A stretch of DNA of 64,000 bases from Phymatolithon calcareum (GCA_977006965.1 OZ345379.1:1-64000), one strand, 5' to 3'. Counted from the first letter of the stretch, positions 13,191 to 26,085 are shown. Translations and numbers: made by a program. The notes: generated from the sequence alone by a model not told the origin.

Positions 13191-13814
13191 TTGACTTACG
13201 CCATTTTGGAGGAATGCTTTTCAGATAACCGGTCGAGTGACAAGTCTAAGAGATTCGATAGCGCAGCGTTTATGTTGGGCTCCAGGGCCGTCGCAGTTTC
13301 ACCGAAAATCTCATTTTTAACAAATATAAATTTCTTTCTGTGGGTTAAACGCACAAGTTGGCACACTGGCTGTGGTCGGGTTGTTCTCTGGCAAAACGCC
13401 GAGGGCGTCGCTTCGCGGAGACCATCATAGAAAAAGAATTGGATCAAGAATGACTTGGCAATATGAGAAATGGATCAATTGAAGAATCTGGAAGCCGCTT
13501 CGCGGCTCCCGAGCCCGCCATAGGCGCCTCTGTAATGTTTCCAATGTAAGCAACTGTAAGTTGTGTAAAGCAGATGTAAGCAGCGGTTCTAGAGTTTGCC
13601 CTTGGTGATCCCCCATGGTGTGCGTACGCAGCGAAACCTACGGTACTGTAATTATTGTAATGCTATCTGTAGGGGCTTGCTGTAAACGCAAGCTGTAATG
13701 ACAATTTGAAGGGAGCTAGTCTTATAGGAAATGGAGGGTATGATAGTGGTGCTGGACGCCACACTTTCGTAGAACAACTTTCCGCCGTCCTGTGGCTGGG
13801 TTCTTTTTTCCCAA

Positions 13815-14290
13815 TCAAGAGTAGTGCAACGTCCGGTCGTAGTACTTATGACCAGAAATGGTCTGACTCAAGCCATCGCAAAACATACCACCCCGGTAAA
13901 TCATTGCCTGTGATATTTCAACTTTTTTGTCGATTTGTCGCTCTTTCTTTTTCTGTAGAAGATGCTGATCCCTAACAGAGCGTGCACCTGGAAGCATTGT
14001 CTTGAAATCAACTTGTTGATTCAGGGTATTCCTTGCCCGGCGATAACAAGCGCGCATGCAAACTCCCGAATTCTTTGTTTGGTCTCTGTCCAAGAAAGAA
14101 GTTGGAGGTTCATGAAGACAGATTTTGCGACAGTTGCAGCTATCCGGCTTCTCGTGTTTAGGTTGAGTCTCAATAGATATTTGGTTTGCTGAATCGAACA
14201 GTGAAATTTCATATGATTCTCAAATGAAGAAGTTCCACCAGCCTCTGGATTGTACTTACGAACAGCACTGGTCAACACCGTGTCCATAAA
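13815..14290 (-). pseudogene. hAT transposase remnant with BED-finger trace
   Basis: Minus-strand frames, broken by frameshifts, give hAT features in the right order. First comes a BED-finger end (YNPEAGGTSSFENHMKFHC, like the usual GTSNLxxHLxxxH). Further on is a block matching the segment before and at the start of the RNase H-like domain: MLPGARSVRDQHLLQKKK, then GGMFCDGLSQTISGHKYYD and TLHY, compared with the family pattern LPSRxTIRxxI ... SLTTDGWTSxxxxxYxxxTxHYI. The rest of the catalytic domain and the dimerisation region are not visible. Degenerate and dead. Confidence 0.6.
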
Positions 14291-15058
14291 AATAACAAAT
14301 AGTAAATCCAACGTTAGTATATGTGCCAAGATGGCACATCGGTTTCCAGCCGTCATACTTGGTCAGCGAGCTCGCCGATTCCCGGCTTTTTCGGTAACTT
14401 CTTTCCGACAAATCAGCCCAAACCCGGTAATTTTCCCTTCTTTCATATCGCTGACAATTTTCTGTGCCTCTTTTGCCGATCTCGGTGTATCGGGGGCAAT
14501 CATTGATGTGAAAAGAGCCGATTCGGGCGTCCGCTGGAAAGAACTCTGTATGCATTTTTCCGTTCTTGCTGTAATGCTGGTGGACTAACCCGCGGGCTAG
14601 CCTATACTAGGTGATGTAGGACGCTTGCCCTTTGTCCGTATCTGCCATGCGCCCGTAATATCCACGTCGTTTTCATACATCTCAGCATCCGCCCCGGATT
14701 CAATGCGCACCAAGAAATTCAAAATTTAATCCGCCCGCAATCCATAATTTTTAACACCAGTTCACTGGATCAATTCCGAATGAATATTTTAAAAAAAGCA
14801 CCTCGAAAAAATCGGTCCAAGGCAAATATTTTTTTCATAATTACGTCCAACTTTCTCCGCAAACATAAAAAATTATTTCGCATTGACACCGCTTTAAACC
14901 GGATTGTTTTTCATCTGAACCATTCCAGCAAGGGATTGTTGAGGGAGAGAGGGAGAAACACCGACTTCACAAGTTACATAAATTTCATTCTGAAAGATAC
15001 CCCTTTGTGTGCCGACTCGATTATGAGCCAATTAGATAATCAAAATGTTTTCGACTAA
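14291..15058. other. no gene recognised
   Basis: Contains a 92-codon frame (14780-15058, plus strand), rich in K, N and F with no motif I know. The sequence is AT-rich. No supported gene. Confidence 0.35.
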
Positions 15059-15065
15059 GTTGGGT

Positions 15066-15432
15066 CAGGGGAATGTTATGGGGGGGAGTAACACTGATTT
15101 TTTTGTTTCAAAACTTGTCTGCAAAAGCATGACATTGATGTGCCGGCAAAAATTATGAGTTCAGGCTGTATCAATAATAACTCTTGTTTACAGAATATTT
15201 CTATTGTTTTTCATCACAAAATCGAATACTGCAACGAGAGCGACCGCTACATTGGCAACTCCCAATGTTCCGGGAACGAGGGCCATATTTTCAGCTTTCA
15301 TTCTCCTTTTTATGAAGAAATTAATCCCTGCAAAATTATATCAAACATACACTATAGACGCAAATCCAAAAAATCGGTATGATAAGGGGTTCGTGTTACT
15401 CCCCCCCATAACACTCCCATAACACTCCCCTG
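15066..15432. mobile_element. MITE-like DNA transposon with TIRs and 7-bp TSD
   Basis: The left end CAGGGGAATGTTATGGGGGG is matched in inverted orientation by the right end (GTGTTACTCCCCCCCATAAC at 15393 through CCCCTG at 15432), where a short CCCATAACACT unit is duplicated. The element is 367 bp with no coding capacity. The flanks carry an identical GTTGGGT on both sides (15059-15065 and 15433-15439), a clean target-site duplication. CAGGG ends and a 7-8-bp duplication suggest the hAT superfamily, which is inference. A related end (CAGGGGAATGTTA) occurs at 47884. Confidence 0.8.
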
Positions 15433-15439
15433 GTTGGGT

Positions 15440-17743
15440 AGTGGCAATGCTGCGACGGGTCAGTCTTGGTGTTTCCGCCAATAGGCTGGCGACAAGACAC
15501 GATTGACTGTGAAGTGTATTGCGTCAATGCGTTAAACGTTGACAAGACGCGCTTAAGGACGATGCGAATTTTTGGCACGTTTAAGGATATACAGTGAAAA
15601 CGCAAGGACGTTTATGCACGTGATAGGCGGAATTTCTGCAAATTTCGATCGAAAAGGGAATTTTGACTGGAAGCGGAGGGGCAGTTGCGGCGATCCACTT
15701 CCTGTAGCTCGTCATCTATCAGATGCTGGATGAGAGCGCGACTCCCATTATTCCGCGGACTTGGCGCGAAACCGAAACGCCACTGTGCAGATGGCGGGAA
15801 TGCGTTTCGGAACCGCTCTCCGAGGCTCTGGTAACGTTGTCCATGTCGAATGACGAAGAGTGAAATGTCGGTTTCCTACTCGGCCATCCACGGCGTTCAG
15901 AAGTCGTCCCACGAGTAGTTCATAAATTCGAAATAATTCGAGCCCCAAGCGCGAAACCTCGGATTACTTCTCGCAAATTTTTGTGCACCGCAGGCACAGT
16001 GCACCCAATCACCTTTATTTTCGATTATTTTTTCCACAGATCCAGTGCTGCAACGAAAACTACTGCTACATTGGCAGCTCCCACGCCGCGGGGGCGTACG
16101 GGTGCCGATCAGTGCTCTTGCATAATAATATGCGTAGTGTATGAGTGAAATGTAAAATATTGCATTTACGTTGAGATGGGTGCATTTTTCGCACGTACGT
16201 AGGAGGGCACTCAATGAGCACTGACAAGCCACATTGCGAACTTTCAATGGCGCTGTCTGACTTCTGCTATTGAGCAATCTACGAAATCTCACTGGCATCG
16301 GTACCACTTGTAATACGCTCAACAGCTCAAAGGCTCAAGCCAAACGAGATAAAAACCTCCCTAGTGGCTTTATCCAATTCACATTTGAGCTTAAGACCTC
16401 TTTACTTAGCCGGGATGCATTTTGGAGATGAGCAAGGCCTTAAGACTCGAAAGCTGTGCTCATCGAAGAGTGGACAGTTTAGAGAGATGATGGAACAATG
16501 AGCAGTAGAAAACATGTTGGAAAATAGTTCAAATCGCGATAGCGCATTTATCGAGAAAGACGAGAGCGTGCGGAAGCGGACCATAGCTGTACAGAAAGAT
16601 TATTGAGAAATGTACATGTTTACTAGAAATACAGCAGAAAATGTCAAGTTTTTCGATGGAAGTGTCATCGTGCCAGATGTGTATACATTGAGAAAGACTT
16701 CCTTTGAAATTCCGGTATGACATTGAGTGTTATGTAACGTGACAGAGCAAAGGAAGAGATATGCAAGGGTTAGGCATAAAATAAATAAGCGCGGTAAGTG
16801 GCTGAACATACCCGAAAGTGGAAAAAGAATCAGCAGAGCAGGCTCGGAAAGAGGCTTGCTCTGATCTGGAATTCGTTGGCATTGATCCTCGACCCGTGCA
16901 GTGTGCTGAACCTTGCATATCCCAACACATACTAAAGCTGAAGTGCAGCTTGTGGTGGGCAGAATTGCAATGCGCAAAAAAAGACGAATGAAGCTGTCAC
17001 AGAGGTAAATACGAACAATTAAGTAATCAAGAATACGATGATAGCTGGATCATGACTGACAGGAAGTTCAGAATGCAGTAATTGGAATACAATAATAAGA
17101 ATAAAACAGGGTATGTTAGAAATGAATATCGCAAGTCGAATACGGCGAAATAGTGATTAGAAACAGTGCGCACTAACATGATTCATAACTCTGAAACAGA
17201 TTAAAGATAGACGAATCGCCGGGAAAACGTGAGAACCGTGGAAAACGTCAAAAATAAGACCGGTTGATATTTCCGAATACTTCGTGCCATCAGAACGGTG
17301 GATCGCTACTTAAAGTCCAGAAAGACCACCTTACTGAGATCATTACTCCCCTGGGGACAAATGCATAGCAATTTACGGGTACTCCGTGCCACCTAAACGG
17401 GAAAAGAGGATCTGACGCGACTGTGGTCTTTAGAGACGGGAAGCCAAAAGGCGGAAGTAGATTTTTGAGGATACAGGATTTTACTCGAGCATGCAATGTG
17501 TAGATCTCCGTCGAGAAATGACCAACTCACTGTTGTAGAGGGCACGTCTGGCATCGCTCTCAACCTGGTGTTCATCATCACTTGGAAGACAAAGCTTCGG
17601 TGCGCACGCCATTGTCATGGGCCTATGCAGTATGTGTCTTGGGTGATCAAAGTTGAACTCGATGGTAATTTATAGTGCAGGCACGTCTGGTGACCAGGAT
17701 AGCCGCGGCCGGCGCTTATCGGAAGGGTTTGCTCACTTGGAGC
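15440..17743. other. no gene recognised
   Basis: About 2.3 kb. Open frames on the minus strand reach 141 codons (15897-16322) but show no motif. A short block near 16048 (TGCTACATTGGCAGCTCCCA) resembles 15247-15266 inside the MITE-like element, so some of this is repeat-derived. Confidence 0.4.
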
Positions 17744-19165
17744 TATATCCCTACTATGCCAAATGACCACTGCAGTGGTCATTTGGGACTTTGGGGGCGA
17801 ATTTATGATAAGGGCACGTAACTCAAATGACCACTAAGTGGTCATTTGCAACTAGTTGCTGGGACTTGCTATCATTGCTTGTTATACGAAGTGCAAACGT
17901 GAGGCCTGACTTCATGTAGGACCAGTACCGAAGCACGCAATGAAAAAGAAACAAGTCAAAGAGTGATGTAATGGCATTTCGAAGATTTCGAGTGATTTTG
18001 TGGTGCTGTCGTAGCTGTGCAGATTGTATTTGCTTAAGGTCTAGAAGCTCCCACGCAAGAGAGCAATGGTGAGCTCAATGCCAACCATGCATGATGGATG
18101 TTTCGTGCAGAGCAGTGCAATACAATAGAAAATCAATTTTGATCCAATTTCGTTAAGCCGAAAAGGGAAGCGATTGGAATTTTATAATAGTGCGGATGGT
18201 ACGAAACTGAAGTTATCAATCATCCTCAGCGTTTCTTCCAAGGAGAGAAATTCTACTGTTGCCTTTGCGGCAACAGCCAGAGTGGAAGTCGTGTAAGGAC
18301 ATGTTTCAAGCGTATGACATGTCATGCGCCTCTTTGCGTGCGACCGAAGGCGGGTGATCAGAACAGCTGCTGGAGTGTGTGGCACGAATCGTCTACACTT
18401 ACACCACGTATTAGAGAGAAGATACCCAGAGAAAGGGAAAATAGTCGTGCTTCTCAAGAGTCCTCTTCGAATTTGGAAGAATTAACAGACCAGAGTTCCT
18501 AGACGCTGGATCCCTAGCACACCGTTTTCCTGGATTCATTGGAGAATAAGTAAGACGTACAGAGGACCAGAAAATATAGGAGAATTACCACATCGAGAGA
18601 CAGAATGGAGGTTAATGAGCTTATGTACGCAGTCTGTAAAGCTTAATGTTTAAAATGTAGCCCGTGAATGAACGCCCTTAAGGGCGCATTTAAGGTAAAA
18701 GCTCGAAGTTTAGTGGCTGCGATACACCACCGCTGGTACAAGTCCGCAGCTCAACTAAATGCAGAGTACATCCGTAGCAGACCGTTCACGAACCATTCCG
18801 AACGTTTTAGGTGGTTTTGGCGCCTTAAAAATGACCGTTCATAAATAAATATTGCACAAACCATGTTTTTTCATAATTGTGATTACTATGTGCATTTCAA
18901 ATGATCACTGTAGTGATCAGTAGTGATCATTTCAATTTTTGCGTCAAAACGGACAACTAAAGTAGGCTCAGATGCTCGGCACTGCCAGGTCTCTAGTACA
19001 AGATTGGGGCATTCTTTTTCTAAATGGACTTCGCAAGCAGATAGAATAAGTCAGAAGCTACCATCACTGTTCGTTTCATTCTCAACAATGAATTTTGAAT
19101 GAATTTGTGACACAAAATAAAAAATGACCACTGCAGTGGTCATTTTTGCCAATAGTAGGGATATA
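17744..19165. mobile_element. non-autonomous TIR element with palindromic ends
   Basis: The left terminus TATATCCCTACTAT, a short linker, then the palindrome AATGACCACTGCAGTGGTCA with flanking T/A is repeated inverted at 19122-19165. The element is about 1.42 kb and, if the outer TA pairs are the target duplication, runs 17746-19163. Further palindromes of the same design lie inside each end: CAAATGACCACT-A-AGTGGTCATTTG at 17824-17848 and an AATGATCACT/AGTGATCATT set at 18899-18932. CGCCCTTAAGGGCG (about 18673-18686) sits mid-element. No transposase is encoded. TA target use would fit Tc1/mariner or related families, but the family is unresolved. Confidence 0.7.
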
Positions 19166-20286
19166 TTGTTGAATTTTCGAGAATAAATGAAGCTACATAA
19201 ACATCGGGAGAATGATACCTGCAGTTTACAGTGCAGTAGACGTTACTCGTGATTGCACACGTGTGCACCCGAGGAACTGCTACTTTTCACTTTCAAGATC
19301 TTGACTTGGATGTATTGGTATAGCCATAGCTACTAACCTAGTCCGGTGAGTTTCGCAAAGAAGTTCTGCGATCAGGTCTTCTAAGGAGATCTACTATCGG
19401 GGTTCTGTCCTCAACCTAGACCAGTCGTCAGACCAGAATGCTGCCCGAGTGCTTAAGAATTCTAGGTTTGCAGCATTTTTCGACTCTCGTGACTATATCT
19501 TTTGCACCAAGGTGCTGGTGCTGTAAGATTCTCCTTTTACCCCTGGCATAAATACATCATATGCTACATGGCGAAAGGGCTGTACTACTGCCCATTGCGC
19601 GGACTGCGAATGTTTCTGTTGACTTAGCAAACACGAAGACTAATCTAATAAGATATATACCTTTCAGATCCCTCAGTGTCTCCCCGGAAGGCGTACGAGC
19701 TCACCATCCTCAGTTATCACTTCATCCTGGAAGTATCCAATTCCAACCATCACCCCTCGTGGGTAGGATTTAGCGCGGAAACGTCGAGAAAGGACCCCCG
19801 GAAATGTTGTATGCATCAGTGCAGGGTTTAAATGAGGCTTCTTTATCGTCAAATCGACAGATATTATCTTATCTTATATAAGTATATTAACCTGACTAGG
19901 GAATCTTCATATCATTAATGACATGCAGCTTCCCTAGGCAGGATAGGGAGGATCTCGACCCGCGCAGTAGGGGTCCTCGAGCGAGGACCACGCATGTTTA
20001 TGTTGGATGGAGCGCGAAAACATCCATCAACCACCCATTGGGTGGTTTCAAACGTGCGTCAGCTCATTGTAATGATACCCTCCGTATGAGGTTTATGTGA
20101 TACACCTGCGATGCATCATATACAGCCACCTCACTCGGTATTCTACTGTTATGCCTACGTGGACATGTCCACAAAGTGGCAGACGGGCACTGAAGCGGCA
20201 TACAAATTCCCGCGACCCAATCTCTCCTCCCCAGACGCCCCCACCGTTTTCCAGCGAGCTTGAGCAAGAAATTTAATACAATAGAC
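19166..20286. other. no gene; short palindromes
   Basis: About 1.1 kb. Two short palindromes stand out near the right end: GGTCCTCGAGCGAGGACC (about 19973-19990) and ACCACCCATTGGGTGGT (about 20030-20046). They could belong to the 5' region of the following frame or to an element end. No gene was recognised. Confidence 0.4.
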
Positions 20287-22323
20287 ATGCCCCCTCCACC
20301 TCCAACTCACCAGTCTAATCGAGGGGCAAGTGCACCTGTGGTCCGGCCCAGGCAAGAGCAATTGACGGAATCTAGAACACGCTTGTCTTCCTCGAACAGA
20401 ATTAGCGACCACCGCGCTCACGAGAGTCCTATATCGACCAGACTGCAAGCTATCCGGGTCTTGACTCATCCGAACTCAAGACCAGGAAGTAGAAATCCCT
20501 CCCCCATGGCTCGTCGCCGGGAGAACACTCTAAAAGTTCCTCAAGATGCTATCCGGGCACTTCCTTCCAATGCGGCCATAGTTGATCAAATGATTGCTTT
20601 GCTTAGTTGGGTAAGGAATGATATGGCCGCCGATATCGAACGTCAGCACGGCGAGCTTTTGAAAGAAATGAAGATACTTCGCTCGGTAATGGACAAGATG
20701 AGCGACTCCGTTGTGCGCTTTGCAATCGACAAGAAGTGCCGAGAGTTCTGCCTGACATCTAGAAAGCGAAAGAAGACCAAACCACCGTCAGAAATGGAGT
20801 ATCTTGACATCCTGTTGAACACAGAGCAAGAATTACAAGATCATTTGGAGTTCCCTTTGCTCGTTTCCGTGTCGTCATTTTCTCTTCAGAATCCACAATT
20901 TCGGACTTGGCTTGAGCCCACTACGCTTCGTCGAATGATGCCGCATGCGGACACTATAAAAGGAACATCCGGGCTCTCGGTTGTCTATTTCGGCTTTGTG
21001 AAAGAGTTTGCCGTACGCCGGTACCATACTCGAGTTGCAGCTCTGTGGTCTCTTGTTTTGTGGTTTGTCCTGGCACAAAAGGTTGGCATCATGAGGAGGT
21101 GGCTAACTGCTCAGGCCACGAGCTGCGAGTGCAGCCCCATCGATCACATCCCCGTCTGGCTCAAGGGGTTTGGAAACTTCCCGGAAACGTGCAAGATTGT
21201 AGACCTTGTGATCTCAGTTCAATAGAACACCGATCGTCCGTTTCTGTCCTCTTCCACCGGCTCTAGTGCGCCACGGGGATCATCCGTAAGTGGGGAACGC
21301 GATTAGAGTAGGATAAGGGAACCAGTCAAAGAGGATAAGTGCAAGAAAATTGGACTGATGGGCAACCACGACAAGACGTTAGAGCTTGTGGTGTATGCGG
21401 TGCTTTGCATGCAGTCCCAGTTTTTATCCAAGCTTATAACTGCCCGCGACGAAGCATTAATTCTTTTCAAGAATTTATTCTTCCTCCTAGACAGAATGGC
21501 GAGCTACGAAAGTCCTGAGGTGGCCGAAACTGACGGATTCTCGATTTAGTTAAGGCCAGACGGGGCCCCTAGCCAACAGCGGGGGGGTACATATCTCCCC
21601 GGCCATGTGTCGAAGATTGAGCTCTGCGAGCGAGTTCATCATGCGCGTACGGATGCCGACAAGGCCGCGAATCGGAAGAGGACCCTAGACCGCTTCTCAA
21701 AAATGCCCGATACGTTTTCTTTCCTTTCCGTGGTATTGAAGTGGAAAAAAGTCGCGACGAACACTTCCAGCGGATTCAAGGAGTACCTGAATATGCACTT
21801 GCCGCTCAACCTTTATAAGGTTGCTGGGGATAGTCTTCTTCTAGGAGTCTACAAGTACGAAGTGTTCGACGAGGTTTTATCGGTCTCCAACTTGTCGCTG
21901 CGGGCAACTCATCTACACGCCGTAGGACTCTACGCTCTCCCGCGCAAGCTCTGCGGATTCGATTTCTGCCCCGTGGAGTCATCCTGTCTTGGACATGTGA
22001 CGTAGAAGGAGCTTTCTTCTTGCCTGGAGCAGATGAATGGAGCGTCGAACTCAGCACATTCGTCTTCATCATCAGCAGTGCGTGCGCCGAGGGTATTCAG
22101 TTCGTTCTCTATTCAAGAATCGCCGGTCATTGCAATATACGGAGGAGGGACCATCGTAGAAAGTGACAGCGTGGAGATGCCATCGTTGCTAGTCTCGTAC
22201 CGGAAGGCTAAATTCGAATTTTCTTCATGGGAGGATTACGTGAGAGAAAAGAATTCGCGCGACGCGGAGCCGGAGAATCGAGCGACAAGAGGGCTGAGCA
22301 TAGGTTCCCCATTTGATGTGTGA
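20287..22323 (+). pseudogene. unknown protein frame interrupted by four TAG codons
   Basis: One frame runs from ATG 20287 to TGA 22321-22323 (679 codons), interrupted only by TAG at 21223, 21304, 21547 and 22003. The first 312 codons are uninterrupted: a proline- and serine-rich N-terminus, then a helical, charged middle (about residues 90-160) and a hydrophobic patch near the end. The later segments keep protein-like composition (for example CERVHHARTDADKAANRKR). I recognise no domain. It faces a tnp2-like transposase remnant on the opposite strand, so it may be an accessory protein of the same element. A GTAAGT at about 21286 could be a splice donor, but it lies after the first stop. Alternatives: a short gene ending at 21225, or a pseudogene. 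Confidence 0.45.
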
Positions 22324-24379
22324 GTCTGGATGATCCTTGATGAAGATGGGTTGGACTAGCCCGGACAAGCCGGCGCAGCGTAAAATGTAATTTGTATTGG
22401 TAGTGATATGTGTAAATTATCATTCTGTGTATGGCCACTCGAGGATCAGTTTGACCGGGGATTCGCTCAGAGACCATCGCCAAGACTTTGACGTCTGGAA
22501 AATAAATCTTTTGAAAACTTTTTCCGACATTTAGGATCCAAAGGCGCTTGGAAGTCACTCTATCCTTGAGGAAATCTCATAAGACATCTATCCCTGTCGT
22601 GGAGGAAATCCTGCTCGTCGGGTGATCGGAACAAATCAGTCTAGAAGATCATAGGTAGTAGGATGCCGAACAATGTTGTCGGGTTGACCGAAAGAGCATT
22701 CTCGTGCAGAGTAGTCATGTAATGCTGGGACCCGCCTCATGAATGAGTCCATTTCAAAAAGAGAACTTTTTCTCTCGCAAAACACGATATACCGCCCAGT
22801 TATCGTCTGGTCCTTGTTCTACCATTCTACATGGCCGCACGACGGCAAAGAATTCTACTTTTGTATTCTTGTATGTAATGGAGAAAAACGTTCCCGTGAA
22901 CCACAGCGTGGGTGCACTTGGACGATTGCTGGGTATTGTCTTTTGTAAAATGCTCGTCTGGAAGACAAAAGGGTAATGGCTTTCCACACTTGCGGTCTGC
23001 ACGGTCAAAACATCGACAATTTCTCCCTTAGAAAAGTAATACGCTTGGATTCGTAATGCCGTAGTACATGTGATATTTGATGACCTAGATACAGTGCACC
23101 GAGACAATTTGGAACCGATAACGCGTCGCAGTACAGAGATTGGTCCGTCACCTTTTCCAGCAGGCATTTCCATCAGAGGGTCAGTTGCATCGGAAACGAC
23201 GGTAGCGTTTTGGAGGATCTACGTAGGAGGCAACATTGAACTTATCAATCGTTTGGAAAGAACTTAACAAGCTTGTGAGATTAGCTCTTAAATAACGAAA
23301 TCATTAAGACATTGAATCAAAAGCTGCTTGTGGGTCTTAGGGAGCTCTTCATGTGCTCGTTGTACATTGTGGTGCCTTCCAGTAGTCTAAAGCACGCTGA
23401 AAGGGACTTTTTATCCAAACTTCGGAACGTGGCACAGAAACGGTGAGGCAACTCTTCCAGTCCTCATTTTTAGCGCTTTCGACAGCTTGAAGATGTGCAC
23501 CTTTCTTGTTCAACGCACGTATTGCTTTCTTGTGCTCCTGGTGATATTTCCTAGAGGAAGTTCTGCGAATGATGACACGCGGCCGAGCATGGGTAAGGTT
23601 GAAAAAACAAGCTATCGAAGGCGGTGAAAGTTTGGCTTATCAATTTTTCGTATCGCTGTAACACACAAAGCATGTCCACCATTCATCTGAGCCCGGAGAG
23701 CTTCTGAAAGACTTGATTCTTCAAGTTATCGTATCGTTGTTGTCCATTTCACACATGTTCGACGAGCATAATGTGGGCATCTACGAGCTATTGCAATAGG
23801 AGGAGGTATTCTTCCCCGTAATTGGCTTCAAACTCGTTCACATCTTCCTTGCTATCTTGTAGAGCATCTGGCTTAAACCAGAGCTCCGTTATTACCGAGA
23901 CGCCGATCCCACTAGGGAAATTGCATCTTCTCGTTTTCCCTTGCTGTGGAAGGGGCATCAGCTACCTCAGTACTCGATACACCCATACGCAAATCCTGAT
24001 AGCCACGAGACTTAGAAAATAGAGCTCTGACATCTTCATGCCATTTAAAGTTTTCTTGTCGTGATTTACCAGTCTGTTGTGGGTCGGAAGTGTACAGTCT
24101 CGGGGCATGCCAATCATAAACCCCTCGCACGCTTTCCTCGTGTTACCCGAAGGAAGAAACTTGATCGCTAAGTAGAGACAGTCTCGTAGGTGTCCGTTCA
24201 AGAAAGCATTCCTTGTACAGATCCAGTGCACAAAGTACTACTGGGTGGCCTTCAATTTTTTAGGGATACGGGATCGCACGTTGACAATCTCCGATCTCAT
24301 GTGATGGAGAACAAAGATTGTACTCTCTGGGTTCCACTTCACCCCTAAAAGTCTGCAAGCGTCTTTTCCGGGCTGACAA
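22324..24379. other. spacer between convergent frames
   Basis: About 2 kb between the TAG-interrupted frame and the transposase remnant. The left part of 23962-24379 on the minus strand may be the decayed continuation of the transposase (short frames, no firm motif). Nothing else is supported. Confidence 0.4.
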
Positions 24380-25837
24380 TCACGCCCCGCTTGCTGCTGG
24401 TAAAAAACCGCGCTTCATCGTGGAGCAATACGAATTTTCAGGTCTACTCGTGTATAGACTTTCGACAATTGTCGAGTCACGCCTGACATAACGACAAAGG
24501 TGGCAGCACGCGCTAGCGTTGTGTCCGAGAACGTCAAAGAATGCGTTCAAAACTGGCTTGTCGCCAATAAAGCCCAGCAAATCTAAAAAGATTCTTCTGC
24601 TTTTCCCATAGTCATCAACGTCTAAGAATCCATCTGTCATCCCTTTGACGATGTCGTTGACAATCACGCGCAGTACAATGTCTCTTTTAACACCCGGGGG
24701 AGCAAGTCTGATGACTCGAGCATCATTAGGAGTACGGCTGGAATGCGAGGGTAAAGTCAAACAGAGCAGGTAAATTCCATCACCAGAAGCCTTTTTCCCA
24801 TCTTGAACTTCAAATCCGTCCCAGAAAAGAATGAAGCGGTATATACAATACAGCTCTCTGGCAACTAGCCTTCCAAAACTGCTCACTGGAGAACATTTTT
24901 GAGACCCTCTCATCCTGGAGAGGGGTTCCACAAGGATTACTTCTTTGGCGTGCTCATACAAGTATGAAGAGCTGGTGATGGGTTCTCGGCAGTACTGATG
25001 CAGCACATTGACAGTCTTCTCCTGCCCGTCGGCGTCTGTCAGCGATTTGAGATCGGTACCACAGGGAATCTTCAGAATGTGAAAACTTCTCCCCTCCTGC
25101 TCCGTCCAGGACCAACTGACCAATAATCTCCTGGAGCTTCGATCAGTTCTACTTAGCAGTGGTTCATTGTCCGATTGTCCAGCCGTATCCGGACGAGGAC
25201 CAAGAAGCACAACTGTATCACAAGGTTTGAGGATTGGTTTTTTCCAATTCCTCCATGCCTCCTCCATTTGCCTCCTTCTTTCGTCCAGAGCCGCCTTTTG
25301 CAGTGGCCTCAGCCTTTCTAAATCCACCGCTCTCCTCTGCGACGTTGCTTCGGCATAATCTTGATTTTCATCATCGTCAGGAACCGATATATTAGGTACT
25401 TCCACCGCGATAGAGTCAGATGGAGACGCGTAAGTCACTGAATCGAAGTGACGCTTAATTGCTGTATCACAGTCCGAAAGATCGACGAGTGCCCTCTCAT
25501 CGTCAACAGACCATCGAACGCCTGTTGCTTGAGCCCGCTTAGAATGCCGTATCACCCAGATGTAGAGTACGTTTCCCAAACATTTGTGATGGGGTGACAA
25601 AGTAGTATTTGAAACGAAACACCTTTCGAACGATTCCTCAAATTTCGCGTCACGCTGCTTGAATAGCGGCACACGGAACACATCTCCAGCTTCCGCACTG
25701 CATATAGGGAGAACGTTCTGGGGGCACCCATGGACGAATATATTTTCCGGAGACCCGTAAAACCACTCGCGAACAGCAACAAGGGTAAGAAGATCAACGC
25801 AATCTGCGCAGCCGATATGCGGAACTGAAGAGTTCAA
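24380..25837 (-). pseudogene. tnp2/Plavaka-like transposase fragment, second locus
   Basis: A 485-codon open frame that also stays open a little upstream (to about 25930), with no clear ATG at the listed start. It ends with features of the Transposase_21 core: FILFWDGFEVQDGKK, ILRVIVNDIVKG-like residues, then LLGFIGDKP and LGHNASACCHLCRY. The last block matches the family pattern in which a D-x-P stretch is followed by G-H/Y-x(5-7)-C-x-x-C. The frame breaks 30 codons later, before the rest of the catalytic domain. It is not a close copy of the fragment at 9-1355, so two different elements are represented. An in-frame-shifted stretch upstream (25923-26237) could be its N-terminal part. The family call is moderate. 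Confidence 0.5.
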
Positions 25838-26085
25838 ACCATTCGATTGGTGGTACGAGAGGCTTTTGTTATTGATTGCGTCATAAATTACTGGAGTAGC
25901 GACATCCGCTCGTGCGTACTCGCTAGGAATAGGTGGTCAGATTTCCGTCCTGATTATCTCCTCGACGAGTCCCTGTGGCTGATCTATGCGACTCATTCAT
26001 ATGCGATCGCACATATGGTCCTCCTGAAACCTCATTTTGTGCTGCATTGGACAGAACTCCCGCAGGGACAAAGATTGCATCTTGC

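Noticed and set aside
20287-22323. Alternative genetic code with TAG sense
   Set aside because: The helicase gene ends at TAG with a sensible C-terminus, so TAG works as a stop in this genome; only an element-specific explanation remains open.
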